Origin: Cryobacterium mannosilyticum | Lineage (GTDB): Bacteria; Actinomycetota; Actinomycetes; Actinomycetales; Microbacteriaceae | NCBI RefSeq assembly: GCF_004402705.1 | Contig: NZ_SOFM01000007.1 | Location: forward strand, 1 to 64,000 | Length of the DNA: 64,000 bases | Reading direction: 5' to 3' | Shown here: positions 17,447 to 26,150 of the stretch, piece after piece | Layout of the letters: each line of letters opens with the position of its first letter | Numbering within the stretch: position 1 is the first letter of the stretch | The notes under the pieces: generated by a model | What the model was told of the DNA's origin: nothing | Database searches by the model: none | What the model saw: only the letters and a program-made list of their open reading frames with translations | Translations under genes and position numbers: made by a program

Positions 17447-18136
17447 TCAGGGGTCGGGGCTGAACCGATAGCCCATTCCGGCCTCGGTCAACAGGTACCG
17501 GGGCCGGGAAGGGTCCGGCTCGAGTTTCTTGCGCAGTTGGGCGAGGTACAGCCGCAGGTAGCCGGAATCGGTGCTGTGGTGCGGACCCCAGATGTCGGTG
17601 AGCAGGGACTGCCGAGGCACCAGCTTTCCAGGGTTCCGCAGCAGGAACTCGAGGATGCGCCACTCCGTGGGAGTCAGACGAACGGGCTCCGGCCGCCCGA
17701 GCCTCTGACGGCTGACGCTCCTGGCCGACAGGTCGACGGTGACGTCGCCGAAGACGATGACGGGTTCGTCGTCGGCCGAGGACACGCGCCGGGTGAGCGC
17801 ACGGATCCGGGCGAGCAGCTCGTCGATCGAGAAGGGCTTGGTGACGTAGTCGTCGGCCCCGGCGTCCAGGGCGTCGACCTTGTCGGCCGCGCCGCTGCGG
17901 CCGGAAACGACGAGGATCGGCACCTGCGTCCAGCCGCGGAGCCCCGCGATCACCCCCAGCCCGTCGAGGTGGGGCATCCCGAGGTCGAGCATCACCAGGT
18001 CGGGGTGGTGCTCAATTGCTGCGTTGAGTGCCGCAGTGCCGTCCTGGGCGGTGACGATGTCGTAGCCGCGGGCCGTCAGGGTGATCCGGAGGGCGCGGAG
18101 GATCTGCGGGTCGTCGTCCGCGATCAGGATTCTCAT
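17447..18136 (-). CDS. kdpE: KdpE response regulator (229 aa)
   Basis: An OmpR-type regulator: receiver domain with acidic pocket DDD (8-10) and phospho-acceptor Asp51 (LVMLDLGMP), Lys in VTKPF, then a winged-helix domain (LTPTEWRILEFLLRNPGK, GYRFSPDP). It is the partner of KdpD and activates the kdp operon at low potassium or high osmolarity. It is the last gene of the operon, overlapping kdpD by four bases (ATGA). The sensor pair thus sits downstream of the pump genes and may be autoregulated. Confidence 0.95.
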   Translation of the reverse strand: MRILIADDDPQILRALRITLTARGYDIVTAQDGTAALNAAIEHHPDLVMLDLGMPHLDGLGVIAGLRGWTQVPILVVSGRSGAADKVDALDAGADDYVTKPFSIDELLARIRALTRRVSSADDEPVIVFGDVTVDLSARSVSRQRLGRPEPVRLTPTEWRILEFLLRNPGKLVPRQSLLTDIWGPHHSTDSGYLRLYLAQLRKKLEPDPSRPRYLLTEAGMGYRFSPDP

Positions 18137-20634
18137 TCGGTTCCCTTCGGGGTCGGCGCGCGGTCGAACGCGGGGAGGGACAGCACCATGGTGAGGCCTC
18201 CGCCGGGAGTGTCCTCGGCGGAGAGCCTGCCGCCCATCCCCTCGGTGAACCCCTTGGCCAGGGCCAGTCCGAGGCCCAGCCCGGTGAGGTTGTCGGTGTC
18301 GCCGAGCCGTTGGAACGGCACGAAGACCTCGTCGCGCCGGTCGACGGGGATGCCGGGGCCCCGATCCACGACTCGGAGCTCGACGCTGCCCGCGAACTGG
18401 CTGGCGGAGACCAGCACCCGGGTACCGGGCGGGGAGAACCGGATGGCGTTGGCCAGGAGGTTGACGATCACCCGCTGGAGCAGGCCGGCATCCGCCAGCA
18501 CCGGCGGGAGGTCGGCGGGAAGGTCAAGTTCGACGCCGGCCGGACCCAGGCCGAGTTCGTCGAGGGCCGGCAGGATGACCTCGGGGGCGTCCACCGGGCC
18601 GAGGGAGACGGCGAGAACCCCGGCCTGGAGCCGGCTCACATCGAGCAGGTTCGTGACGAGGGCGGACAGCGCGGCGAGGCTCTCCTCGGCGGTCTCGAAG
18701 AGCTCGTCCCGGTCGGAGGGGGACAGGGTGACGTCGGTGGAGCGGAGCCCGCTCACCGCAGCGGTTGCCGCGGCCAACGGCCGACGGAGGTCGTGGCCGA
18801 CGGCAGCCAGCAGGGCGCTGCGCATCCGGTCCGCTTCGGCCAGGGGGCCGATCGCGCTGGCCGTGCGGGCCAGGTCGCGATGCTCCAGCGCGGCGTCGAG
18901 CTGGCTCACGATCACCGCCAGCAGCCGCCGCTCGGAGGCGTCGAGTTCGGCGCCGCGCAGCTCGAGCACCGCCCGGCTGCCCACCGGAACAGTCGAGACC
19001 TGATCCTCGTCCCCGGCAGTACCCGCTGCGGCGAGCACCTCGGGGCCGTCGAGGAGCCTCACCCCGGTGAGGTGGAACGCCTCCCTGGTGCGCGTGAGCA
19101 ACGCCTTGAGCGCGTCTTCGCCACGGAGGACACTCCCGGCGACGGTCGCCAGGAGCTCCGATTCGGCGGCGGCGCGCAGAGCGCTGCGGTTGCGCCTGGC
19201 CGCCTGGTCGACGACGTAGCTGACCAGGCCCGCATTGACGAGATAGAGCACGAGGGCGACCGCGTGCAGTGGCTCGGCGATCGTGATCGTGTACAGCGGC
19301 GCGACGAAGAAGAAGTCAAGCGTGATCCCTGAAAGGAGGGCCGCGAAAAGCGCCGGCCAGAGACCGCCGACCAGCGCGACCAGGACGACCAGGAGCTGGT
19401 AGCTCAGCACCTCGCTCGTGATGGATTCCTCCGTGCGCAGCGCCACGAGCATCCAGGTGATCAGCGGGCCGCCGACAAGCGCCAGGGCGAGCCCGGCCAG
19501 GCGACGCTTCGGCGTGAGGGCCCCGCCCAGCCGGGGCAGGGTGATCGTGCCGCCGGCGGCAGAGTGGGTGACGACGTGAACGTCGATGTCCCCGGATTCG
19601 CGCACCACGGTCGCCCCGATGCCTGGGCCGCTGAACGCCGCACGCAGGCGGCTGCGGCGACTGGCCCCGACCACGAGCTGGGTGGCGTTCGCCGCGCGCG
19701 CGAAGGCGACGAGCGCGGTCGGGATGTCATCGCCGACGAGCTGGTGATAGGTTCCACCGAGCTTCTCGACCAGTGCGCGCTGGGCGGCGAGGGCGCCCGG
19801 GTGCGGCGACCGGAGGCCGTCCTGGCTGATCACGTGCACCGCGATCAGTTCGCCGCCCGCGGCGCGACCGGCGATCCTGGCCCCACGCCGAAGGAGGGTC
19901 TCACCCTCCGGGCCGCCGGTGAGCGCCACGACGACTCGTTCCCTCGCTTCCCACTTGCTGTCGATCCCGTGTTCGGCGCGATACGCCTGGAGCGCGGTGT
20001 CGACCTCATCGGCGAGCCAGAGCAGGGCGAGCTCGCGCAGTGCCGTCAGGTTGCCGAGCCGGAAGTAGTTGGACAGGGCCGCGTCGATCCGCGCCGCCGG
20101 GTAGACGTTGCCCTCGGCCAACCTGTCGCGGAGCGCCTGGGGCGCCAGATCGATCACCTCGACCTGGTCCGCGGCACGCAGCACGGCGTCGGGCAGGGTC
20201 TCTCGTTGGGGCACGCCGGTGATCTGGTGCACGACGTCGTTGAGGGACTCGATGTGCTGGATGTTCACCGTGGAGATCACATCGATTCCGGCCTCGAGCA
20301 GGGCCTGAACGTCCTGCCAGCGTTTCTCGTGGGCCAGGCCGGGCGCGTTGGTGTGGGCAAGTTCGTCCACCAGTGCGATCTGGGGGTTGCGGCGGATGAC
20401 CGCATCCAGGTCCAGGTCGGTCAACTCGACGTCCCGGTGCCGTACCGTGACCCGGGGCACGATCCCGAGCCCCTCGAGCATCCCGGCGGTGGCCGCGCGG
20501 TCGTGGGTCTCCACGACCGCGACCACCACGTCTTTGCCTTCGCCCTGCAGCCGGCGCCCCTCCTCGAGCATGGCGTAGGTCTTGCCGACCCCGGGGGCCG
20601 CGCCCAGCAGCACACGAAGCCGACCGCGTTTCAT
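18133..20634 (-). CDS. kdpD: KdpD sensor histidine kinase (833 aa)
   Basis: The domain order is complete. The N-terminal KdpD domain has Walker A GAAPGVGKTYAMLEEG and LVDELAHTN. A universal-stress-like domain follows (VVVALTGGPEGETLLRRG), then four membrane helices (DUF4118, about 385-490) and a GAF-like region. The phospho-acceptor is His614 in AVGHDLRRPL, and the ATPase domain has DRGPGIP and GLGLGLALAKG. It senses potassium and osmotic stress and phosphorylates KdpE. ATG 20634 lies two bases after the kdpC stop. Confidence 0.96.
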   Translation of the reverse strand: MKRGRLRVLLGAAPGVGKTYAMLEEGRRLQGEGKDVVVAVVETHDRAATAGMLEGLGIVPRVTVRHRDVELTDLDLDAVIRRNPQIALVDELAHTNAPGLAHEKRWQDVQALLEAGIDVISTVNIQHIESLNDVVHQITGVPQRETLPDAVLRAADQVEVIDLAPQALRDRLAEGNVYPAARIDAALSNYFRLGNLTALRELALLWLADEVDTALQAYRAEHGIDSKWEARERVVVALTGGPEGETLLRRGARIAGRAAGGELIAVHVISQDGLRSPHPGALAAQRALVEKLGGTYHQLVGDDIPTALVAFARAANATQLVVGASRRSRLRAAFSGPGIGATVVRESGDIDVHVVTHSAAGGTITLPRLGGALTPKRRLAGLALALVGGPLITWMLVALRTEESITSEVLSYQLLVVLVALVGGLWPALFAALLSGITLDFFFVAPLYTITIAEPLHAVALVLYLVNAGLVSYVVDQAARRNRSALRAAAESELLATVAGSVLRGEDALKALLTRTREAFHLTGVRLLDGPEVLAAAGTAGDEDQVSTVPVGSRAVLELRGAELDASERRLLAVIVSQLDAALEHRDLARTASAIGPLAEADRMRSALLAAVGHDLRRPLAAATAAVSGLRSTDVTLSPSDRDELFETAEESLAALSALVTNLLDVSRLQAGVLAVSLGPVDAPEVILPALDELGLGPAGVELDLPADLPPVLADAGLLQRVIVNLLANAIRFSPPGTRVLVSASQFAGSVELRVVDRGPGIPVDRRDEVFVPFQRLGDTDNLTGLGLGLALAKGFTEGMGGRLSAEDTPGGGLTMVLSLPAFDRAPTPKGTE

Positions 20635-20636
20635 CG

Positions 20637-21245
20637 TCAGCCTTTCAGCCCCGCCAGGGCGAGATTCAGTTCGAGCACGTTCACCGTCGGTTCGCCCAGA
20701 TAACCGAGTTCCCGTGCCGCAATCCTAGACTCGACCAGCCGCCGAACCTCCGCCACGGCCACGTGGCGGGCAGCGGCGACCCGGGTCACCTGCAGCCACG
20801 CATAGGCCGGGCTGATGTCGGGGTCTAGGCCGGAGGCCGACCGGGTCAGGGCATCGGCCGGGATCCGATCGGGCGCCACCGCGTTGAAGTCGGCGATCGC
20901 ACGTTTCTGGCGGACGATCTCGGACACCAGGGCGGGATTTTCCGGACCCTGGTTGCTGCCGCCCGACGCCGCGGCGTCATAGCCGGTGCCGGCCGCGGAG
21001 GGTCGTGGCTGGAACCATCCGGGGTGTGGCGCGCCGGTTGAATCGGTAAAGGATTGCCCGATCAGCGCAGAACCGACGACGTGCCCTCCCTGCCGGAGCA
21101 GAGATCCGTTCGCCTGGCCAGGAATGGCGGTCTGGCCGATCGCGGTCACGACCAGGGGGTAGGCCAGGCCGAGCGCGACGGTCAGAACGATCATGGCGCG
21201 GAGGGCGACTCCGAAGTGGCGGGTGTTCGTACGAGGTGAGGCCAT
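20637..21245 (-). CDS. kdpC: KdpC, potassium-transporting ATPase subunit C (202 aa)
   Basis: One N-terminal membrane helix (VALRAMIVLTVALGLAYPLVV), then the soluble KdpC domain with GSALIGQSF, GWFQPRPSA and GYDAAASGGSNQGP, DALTRSASGLDPDISPAYA. KdpC stabilises the KdpFABC complex and helps ATP binding. The length is normal. The gene lies 43 bases after kdpB and almost touches kdpD. Confidence 0.96.
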   Translation of the reverse strand: MASPRTNTRHFGVALRAMIVLTVALGLAYPLVVTAIGQTAIPGQANGSLLRQGGHVVGSALIGQSFTDSTGAPHPGWFQPRPSAAGTGYDAAASGGSNQGPENPALVSEIVRQKRAIADFNAVAPDRIPADALTRSASGLDPDISPAYAWLQVTRVAAARHVAVAEVRRLVESRIAARELGYLGEPTVNVLELNLALAGLKG

Positions 21246-21288
21246 GGTGCTGCTATCCGTTTCTTTGGGGCTCAGAACTCGTCGGGCT

Positions 21289-23460
21289 TCAGAACCCGGG
21301 AGCCAGGGCCACGACGAGGTCGACGAGTTTGATGCCGATGAAGGGGGCGATCACTCCGCCGAGGCCGTAGACCAGCAGGTTCCGGCTGAGGATCTGGGAC
21401 GCGGCCAGGGGCCGGTAGGCGACGCCGCGGAGTGCGAGCGGGATCAACACGATGATGATGACCGCGTTGAAGATGATCGCGGACATGATCGCCGACGCCG
21501 GCGAGTGAAGTTGCATCACATTGAGCACCGCGAGGCCGGGGAACACCCCCGCGAACATGGCCGGGATGATTGCGAAGTACTTCGCGAGGTCGTTGGCGAT
21601 GGAGAACGTGGTCAGGGCGCCGCGGGTGATCAGGAGCTGTTTGCCGATTCGTACGATATCGATCAGTTTGGTCGGATCCGAGTCGAGGTCGACCATGTTG
21701 CCTGCCTCTTTTGCGGCGCTGGTCCCGGTGTTCATGGCCACGCCGACGTCGGCCTGGGCCAGAGCGGGTGCGTCATTGGTGCCGTCACCGGTCATGGCGA
21801 CGAGATTGCCGCCCTCCTGTTCCCGGCGGATCAGGGCGAGCTTCTGCTCCGGCGTCGCCTCCGCCAGGAAATCGTCGACCCCGGCCTCGGCGGCGATGGT
21901 CTTCGCGGTGAGTGGGTTGTCCCCGGTCACCATGATGGTCCGGATGCCCATGGCCCGAAGCTCTGCGAAACGCTCGGCGATGCCTTCCTTGACGATGTCC
22001 TTGAGGTAGACCACGCCGAGGATGCGCCGGGCTCCGTGGCCGTCGGCCGCCGCCACGACCAGCGGTGTTCCGCCGACCCGGGAGATCCGGGCCACGGCAT
22101 CATCCAGCTCACGGGACACGGCCGGGTCGAGCTCGGAGGTCTCCTGCACCCACGCGAGCACCGCCGAACCGGCGCCCTTCCTGATCGACGATCCGTCGGC
22201 CAGGTCGATTCCGCTCATCCGGGTCTGCGCGGTGAAGGGCACGATCTCACCCTCCAGGCTGCCCTGGTGCCGGAACCCGGTCGTGGCCGCGAGATCCACG
22301 ATCGACTTCCCCTCCGGGGTCGGGTCGCTGAGCGAGGACAGGGCTCCGGCCCGCACCAGCTCCGACTCGACCACCCCGGCCAGCGGCGAGAACTCGCGCG
22401 CCTGCCGGTTGCCGTAGGTGATGGTGCCGGTCTTGTCGAGCAACAGGATGGTCACGTCGCCGGCGGCCTCCACCGCCCGCCCTGACATGGCGAGCACGTT
22501 GCGCTGCACAAGCCGGTCCATTCCCGCGATTCCGATAGCCGACAGAAGCGCGCCGATGGTGGTGGGGATGAGGCAGACGAGCAGGGCGACCAGCACAGGC
22601 ACGCTGACGGCCGCGGCCGAGTACCCGGCGATCGGATTGAGGGTGAGCGTGACGACGAGGAAGACGATGGACAGGCCTGCCAGGAGGATGCCGAGGGCCG
22701 TCTCGTTGGGAGTCTTCTGACGAGACGCCCCCTCGACGAGCGCGATCATCCGGTCGACGAACGTCTCGCCGGGGTTGCTGGTGATCCGCACCACGATCCG
22801 GTCGGAGAGCACCCGGGTGCCACCGGTGACCGCACTGCGGTCGCCGCCGGACTCCCGCACCACCGGGGCGGACTCGCCCGTGATGGCCGACTCGTCGATG
22901 GTGGCGATTCCCCAGACGATGTCGCCGTCGCCGGGGATGAGTTCGCCGGCTACGACGACCACGGTGTCGCCGACCCTGAGGTCGGCGGAGGACAGTGTCA
23001 CGAGGTCCTGTCCCTCCGCGCCGCCGTGAACGGCGGGGTCGTAGCCGGTCACCCGGTGGGCGCTCGTGCTGGTCCGGGTCTGGCGGAGGCTGTCGGCCTG
23101 GGCCTTGCCTCGGCCCTCCGCCACGGATTCGGCCAGGTTGGCGAAAACGACGGTGAGCCAGAGCCAGGCCGCGATGCCCGCGGTGAAGCTCGGCGGCACG
23201 GCCGCGCCCCCGGATCGGGCGGGGCCGCCGAGGAACGGTTCGGCGACGGCGAGCACCGTCGTCAGTGCGGCGCCGACCTCGACGATGAACATGACGGGAT
23301 TGCGCCACATCCGGCGCGGATCGAGCTTGCTGAGGGCGCCGGGGAGGGCCGCGACCAGCTGCCGGGAGCCGATGGCGCCCGGCTTGGCGGTTCGCTTCCG
23401 CTCCGGGCCTGACCTCCCGTTCACGTCGGTGGAATCCGTGAGTGTCGTCATGGTGTTCAC
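21289..23460 (-). CDS. kdpB: KdpB, potassium-transporting P-type ATPase subunit (about 723 aa)
   Basis: The catalytic P-type ATPase of the Kdp pump. The phosphorylation motif DKTGT is at 342-346, the TGES actuator loop at about 194-197, and the GDGTNDAPAL hinge motif is in the C-terminal third. The start is taken as GTG 23460: GGAAGGG lies five bases upstream and the codon overlaps the kdpA stop (GTGA). ATG 23451 would give a protein three residues shorter. A longer open frame reaching into kdpA has no support. Confidence 0.96.
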   Translation of the reverse strand: MNTMTTLTDSTDVNGRSGPERKRTAKPGAIGSRQLVAALPGALSKLDPRRMWRNPVMFIVEVGAALTTVLAVAEPFLGGPARSGGAAVPPSFTAGIAAWLWLTVVFANLAESVAEGRGKAQADSLRQTRTSTSAHRVTGYDPAVHGGAEGQDLVTLSSADLRVGDTVVVVAGELIPGDGDIVWGIATIDESAITGESAPVVRESGGDRSAVTGGTRVLSDRIVVRITSNPGETFVDRMIALVEGASRQKTPNETALGILLAGLSIVFLVVTLTLNPIAGYSAAAVSVPVLVALLVCLIPTTIGALLSAIGIAGMDRLVQRNVLAMSGRAVEAAGDVTILLLDKTGTITYGNRQAREFSPLAGVVESELVRAGALSSLSDPTPEGKSIVDLAATTGFRHQGSLEGEIVPFTAQTRMSGIDLADGSSIRKGAGSAVLAWVQETSELDPAVSRELDDAVARISRVGGTPLVVAAADGHGARRILGVVYLKDIVKEGIAERFAELRAMGIRTIMVTGDNPLTAKTIAAEAGVDDFLAEATPEQKLALIRREQEGGNLVAMTGDGTNDAPALAQADVGVAMNTGTSAAKEAGNMVDLDSDPTKLIDIVRIGKQLLITRGALTTFSIANDLAKYFAIIPAMFAGVFPGLAVLNVMQLHSPASAIMSAIIFNAVIIIVLIPLALRGVAYRPLAASQILSRNLLVYGLGGVIAPFIGIKLVDLVVALAPGF

Positions 23461-25130
23461 TGCAGCCCTTCCGCCAGGGGACCCAGCGCGAGTACGGGGA
23501 AATAGGTCAGGGCGGTGATGATGATCGTGACTCCGATCAGCAGACCGACGAACTGGGGCCTGTTGGTGGGCAGGGTGCCGCTGGTCTCCGGGACCGGTAC
23601 CTGGCCGGCCAGCGCGCCGGCCAGGGCGAGGACGAAGACGATCGGGAGGAAACGGCCGAGCAGCATCGCCACGCCGAGCGCGGCGTTGAACCACGGGGTG
23701 TCTGCGGTGAGGCCCGCGAACGCGGAGCCGTTGTTGTTCGACGCGGACGTGAAAGCATAGAGAACCTCGGACAGGCCGTGGAGGCCCGGATTCGCGATCG
23801 AGGTTGCCTCGACATCCGTTCTCACCGCGGGGATGGCGAAGCTCAGCGCCGTCCCGGCCAGCACCAGGCTCGGCGTGACCAGGATGTAGAGGCTGGCGAG
23901 TTTGATCTCGCGCGGTCCGATCTTCTTGCCGAGGTACTCCGGCGTGCGGCCGACGAGGAGGCCGGCGATGAACACGGTGATCACCGCGAGGATGAGCATG
24001 CCGTAGAGTCCGCTTCCCACGCCGCCAGGGGCAACCTCGCCCAGCATCATGTTCAGCATCGGCATCATCCCGCCCAGGGCGGTGAATGAGTCGTGCATCG
24101 AGTTCACTGCCCCGGTTGAGCTGAGCGTGCTCGCGGTGGCGTAGAGCGCGGAGCCGGCGATCCCGAAACGGGTCTCCTTGCCCTCCATCGCGCCGCCGGC
24201 CGATTGCGGGGCCGTGCCGGATCCGGACGACTCGAACACCGTCAGCAGGGTGAGCGAGACGGCGAAGATCGCGGCCATGGCGCCCAGGATCGCGTATCCC
24301 TGCCGCCTGTCGCCGACGATGGCGCCGAAGGTGCGCGGCAGGCTGAACGGGATGACCAGCATCAGGAACACCTGGAACAGGCTCGTCCAGGCCGACGGGT
24401 TCTCGAACGGGTGGGACGAATTCGCATTGAAGAAGCCGCCCCCGTTCGTGCCGAGTTCCTTGATCGCCTCCTGCGACGCGACCGGCCCGCCCGGAATCGT
24501 CTGGGTCCCTCCGCTGAGCGTGGTCAGGTCCGTGAAGCCGTTGAAGTTCTGGATGACCCCGCCGACCATGAGCACGATGGCCGCCACGATCGACAGCGGC
24601 AACAGCAGCCGCAGGATGCCGCGGGTCAGGTCGACCCAGAAGTTGCCGATCGTTCCGGTCCGGTGCGCCGCGAAGCCGCGGACCAGGGCGATCGCGACCG
24701 CGATGCCCACCGCGGCGGAGACGAAGTTCTGCACGGCGAGTCCCAGGATCTGGATGCTGTAGCCGAGGGTGACCTCAGGCGAGTAGGACTGCCAGTTCGT
24801 GTTGGTCACGAACGACGCTGCGGTGTTGAAGGACAGTCCCGCCGGGACGGCAGGCAGGCCGAGCGAGTAGGGCAGGATCGCCTGGGCGCGCTGCAGCGCG
24901 TAGAGCGACAGCACCCCGACCAGGGAGAACGCGAGGACGCTGCGCAGGTAGGACTGCCAGGTTTGAGAGGATCGAGGATCCACCCCGATCAGCCGGTAGA
25001 AGCCACGCTCGACGCGGAGGTCTTTCTGCGACAGGTAGAGCCTCGCCAGGTAGTCGCCGAGGGGCCGGTGCACCACCGCGAGGAGGAGGGCCAGGGTCAG
25101 CGCCTGGAGCACGGCCAGCCACACGACCAT
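23457..25130 (-). CDS. kdpA: KdpA, potassium-binding and translocating subunit (557 aa)
   Basis: About ten membrane helices with the selectivity-filter loops of the potassium-transporter superfamily, for example ELGTNGGGFFNANSSHPFENP in two parts and later ASNNNGSAFAGL. It forms the potassium-selective channel part of the pump. ATG 25130 shares its A with the kdpF stop (TGATG). Full length. Confidence 0.96.
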   Translation of the reverse strand: MVVWLAVLQALTLALLLAVVHRPLGDYLARLYLSQKDLRVERGFYRLIGVDPRSSQTWQSYLRSVLAFSLVGVLSLYALQRAQAILPYSLGLPAVPAGLSFNTAASFVTNTNWQSYSPEVTLGYSIQILGLAVQNFVSAAVGIAVAIALVRGFAAHRTGTIGNFWVDLTRGILRLLLPLSIVAAIVLMVGGVIQNFNGFTDLTTLSGGTQTIPGGPVASQEAIKELGTNGGGFFNANSSHPFENPSAWTSLFQVFLMLVIPFSLPRTFGAIVGDRRQGYAILGAMAAIFAVSLTLLTVFESSGSGTAPQSAGGAMEGKETRFGIAGSALYATASTLSSTGAVNSMHDSFTALGGMMPMLNMMLGEVAPGGVGSGLYGMLILAVITVFIAGLLVGRTPEYLGKKIGPREIKLASLYILVTPSLVLAGTALSFAIPAVRTDVEATSIANPGLHGLSEVLYAFTSASNNNGSAFAGLTADTPWFNAALGVAMLLGRFLPIVFVLALAGALAGQVPVPETSGTLPTNRPQFVGLLIGVTIIITALTYFPVLALGPLAEGLQ

Positions 25131-25219
25131 CAGAACCGCTCCGGCTTCACGAGGGCGAAGACAAGGTAGCCGACGGCGGCGACGGCAAGAACCGCCGCGA
25201 TGACGTCGAAGACGATCAC
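25130..25219 (-). CDS. kdpF: KdpF, small membrane subunit (29 aa)
   Basis: A single hydrophobic helix ending in the family signature YLVFALVKPERF. KdpF stabilises the KdpABC complex. GTG 25219 is the start, with GGAG six bases upstream. Its start overlaps the stop of the preceding 27-aa gene (GTGA) and its stop overlaps the kdpA start, so three small or large genes are read in a coupled row. Confidence 0.88.
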   Translation of the reverse strand: MIVFDVIAAVLAVAAVGYLVFALVKPERF

Positions 25220-25299
25220 AGCCGCTCCACCCCCCGGGCGACGACCCAGAGCAGGGCGAACACGGCGATCACGCCGAGCAGGTAGACGAGGTCCAACAC
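25216..25299 (-). CDS. 27-aa membrane peptide at the head of the kdp operon
   Basis: From GTG 25299, with GGAG seven to eight bases upstream, 27 codons encode one hydrophobic helix (LDLVYLLGVIAVFALLWVVA) followed by RGVERL. The stop overlaps the kdpF start by four bases. Short unnamed one-helix peptides with a similar tail occur just before kdpF in other Actinobacteria as far as I recall, so this is probably a real accessory subunit or leader rather than chance. It is too short for normal gene calling. Function unknown. Confidence 0.65.
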   Translation of the reverse strand: MLDLVYLLGVIAVFALLWVVARGVERL

Positions 25300-25425
25300 A
25301 AGAAATCTCCATCCGGGGCGAACCGTGCCCCTGGTCGGGGCCGGATACGAGTGGTACAGCACGAGTAGACACCGGCACTGACCCAAGAGTCGGAGTCCTT
25401 ACGATTCCCATGCGCCGCGGGCCGT

Positions 25426-25439
25426 GAACCTAACGGTTC
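25426..25439. promoter_or_regulatory. inverted repeat GAACC-TAAC-GGTTC between kdp and the divergent gene
   Basis: A perfect five-base inverted repeat with a four-base spacer in the 250-base gap between the kdp operon and the divergent phosphoribosyltransferase gene. It could be an operator (for example for KdpE) or a chance hairpin. No potassium or c-di-AMP riboswitch is recognisable in this gap. Confidence 0.25.
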
Positions 25440-25547
25440 CCGCTCAGGGACGAACCCCGCCGGCATCGACAAACGGCTCCGCACACGGCAGGATCGACGA
25501 CGCAGGGCTGCAACCCCGTTGCGAGGGGGAAACCGAGCGGGAGAGCC

Positions 25548-26084
25548 ATGTTCGAGGACAGGAGCGATGCCGGCCGGAGACTGGCCGATCGGCTGGCGGT
25601 GCTGGACCTTCACGACCCGGTGGTCTACGCGCTGCCCAGGGGAGGTGTTCCGGTCGCCGTCAGGATCGCCGAACGGCTGCACGCCCCCCTCGACCTCCTC
25701 TTCGTCGGCGGTTCCGGAGCCGGCCGGTCAGCACGCCGCGAATCGACCGAACTGGAGCGCCGCCGCATCCGCTACCGCGGCGCCCGGCCGCCGGTGCCCG
25801 CGACGGGCCGGGTCGCGCTGGTCGTCGACGACGGCATCGCGACCGGGGCCACGATCAGGAAGGCGCTGGCGGAGCTTCGGAGCCAGGGGGCCGCCCTGGC
25901 GGTGGTCGCGGTGCCTGTCGCACCGGCCCGGGTCATCGCCGAGCTCGGGGAGGTCGCGGACCGGGTCGTCGTCCTGGAGTCACCCGAGGACTTCTGGGCG
26001 ATCGGCCCGTTCTACCAGGATTTCCACCAGCTCTCCGATGACGAGACCGTCGATCTTCTGCGCGAGTTCTGGGCCGGTGCGTGA
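25548..26084 (+). CDS. phosphoribosyltransferase-domain protein (178 aa)
   Basis: A type I phosphoribosyltransferase fold: YALPRGGVPVAVRIAERL near the N-terminus and the PRPP-binding motif VALVVDDGIATGATIRKAL near residue 95, ending with PEDFWAIGPFYQDFHQLSDDE. This ending is typical of the uncharacterised family related to COG1926. At 178 aa it is somewhat shorter than the usual 210-220, the flexible hood between residues 50 and 80 being reduced. GGGAGAG is well placed before ATG 25548. Substrate unknown. Confidence 0.85.
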   Translation: MFEDRSDAGRRLADRLAVLDLHDPVVYALPRGGVPVAVRIAERLHAPLDLLFVGGSGAGRSARRESTELERRRIRYRGARPPVPATGRVALVVDDGIATGATIRKALAELRSQGAALAVVAVPVAPARVIAELGEVADRVVVLESPEDFWAIGPFYQDFHQLSDDETVDLLREFWAGA

Positions 26085-26150
26085 CACCGCCGGCGAAAAC
26101 ACCGGCGCACGCGCGCACACCGCCGTCGGCGGCACCGGGCAGAATGGAAC

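Noticed and set aside
25300..25547. A c-di-AMP or potassium riboswitch before kdp
   Set aside because: The gap was read on both strands for the conserved ydaO/yuaA or M-box-like segments; none was found, only a short inverted repeat.
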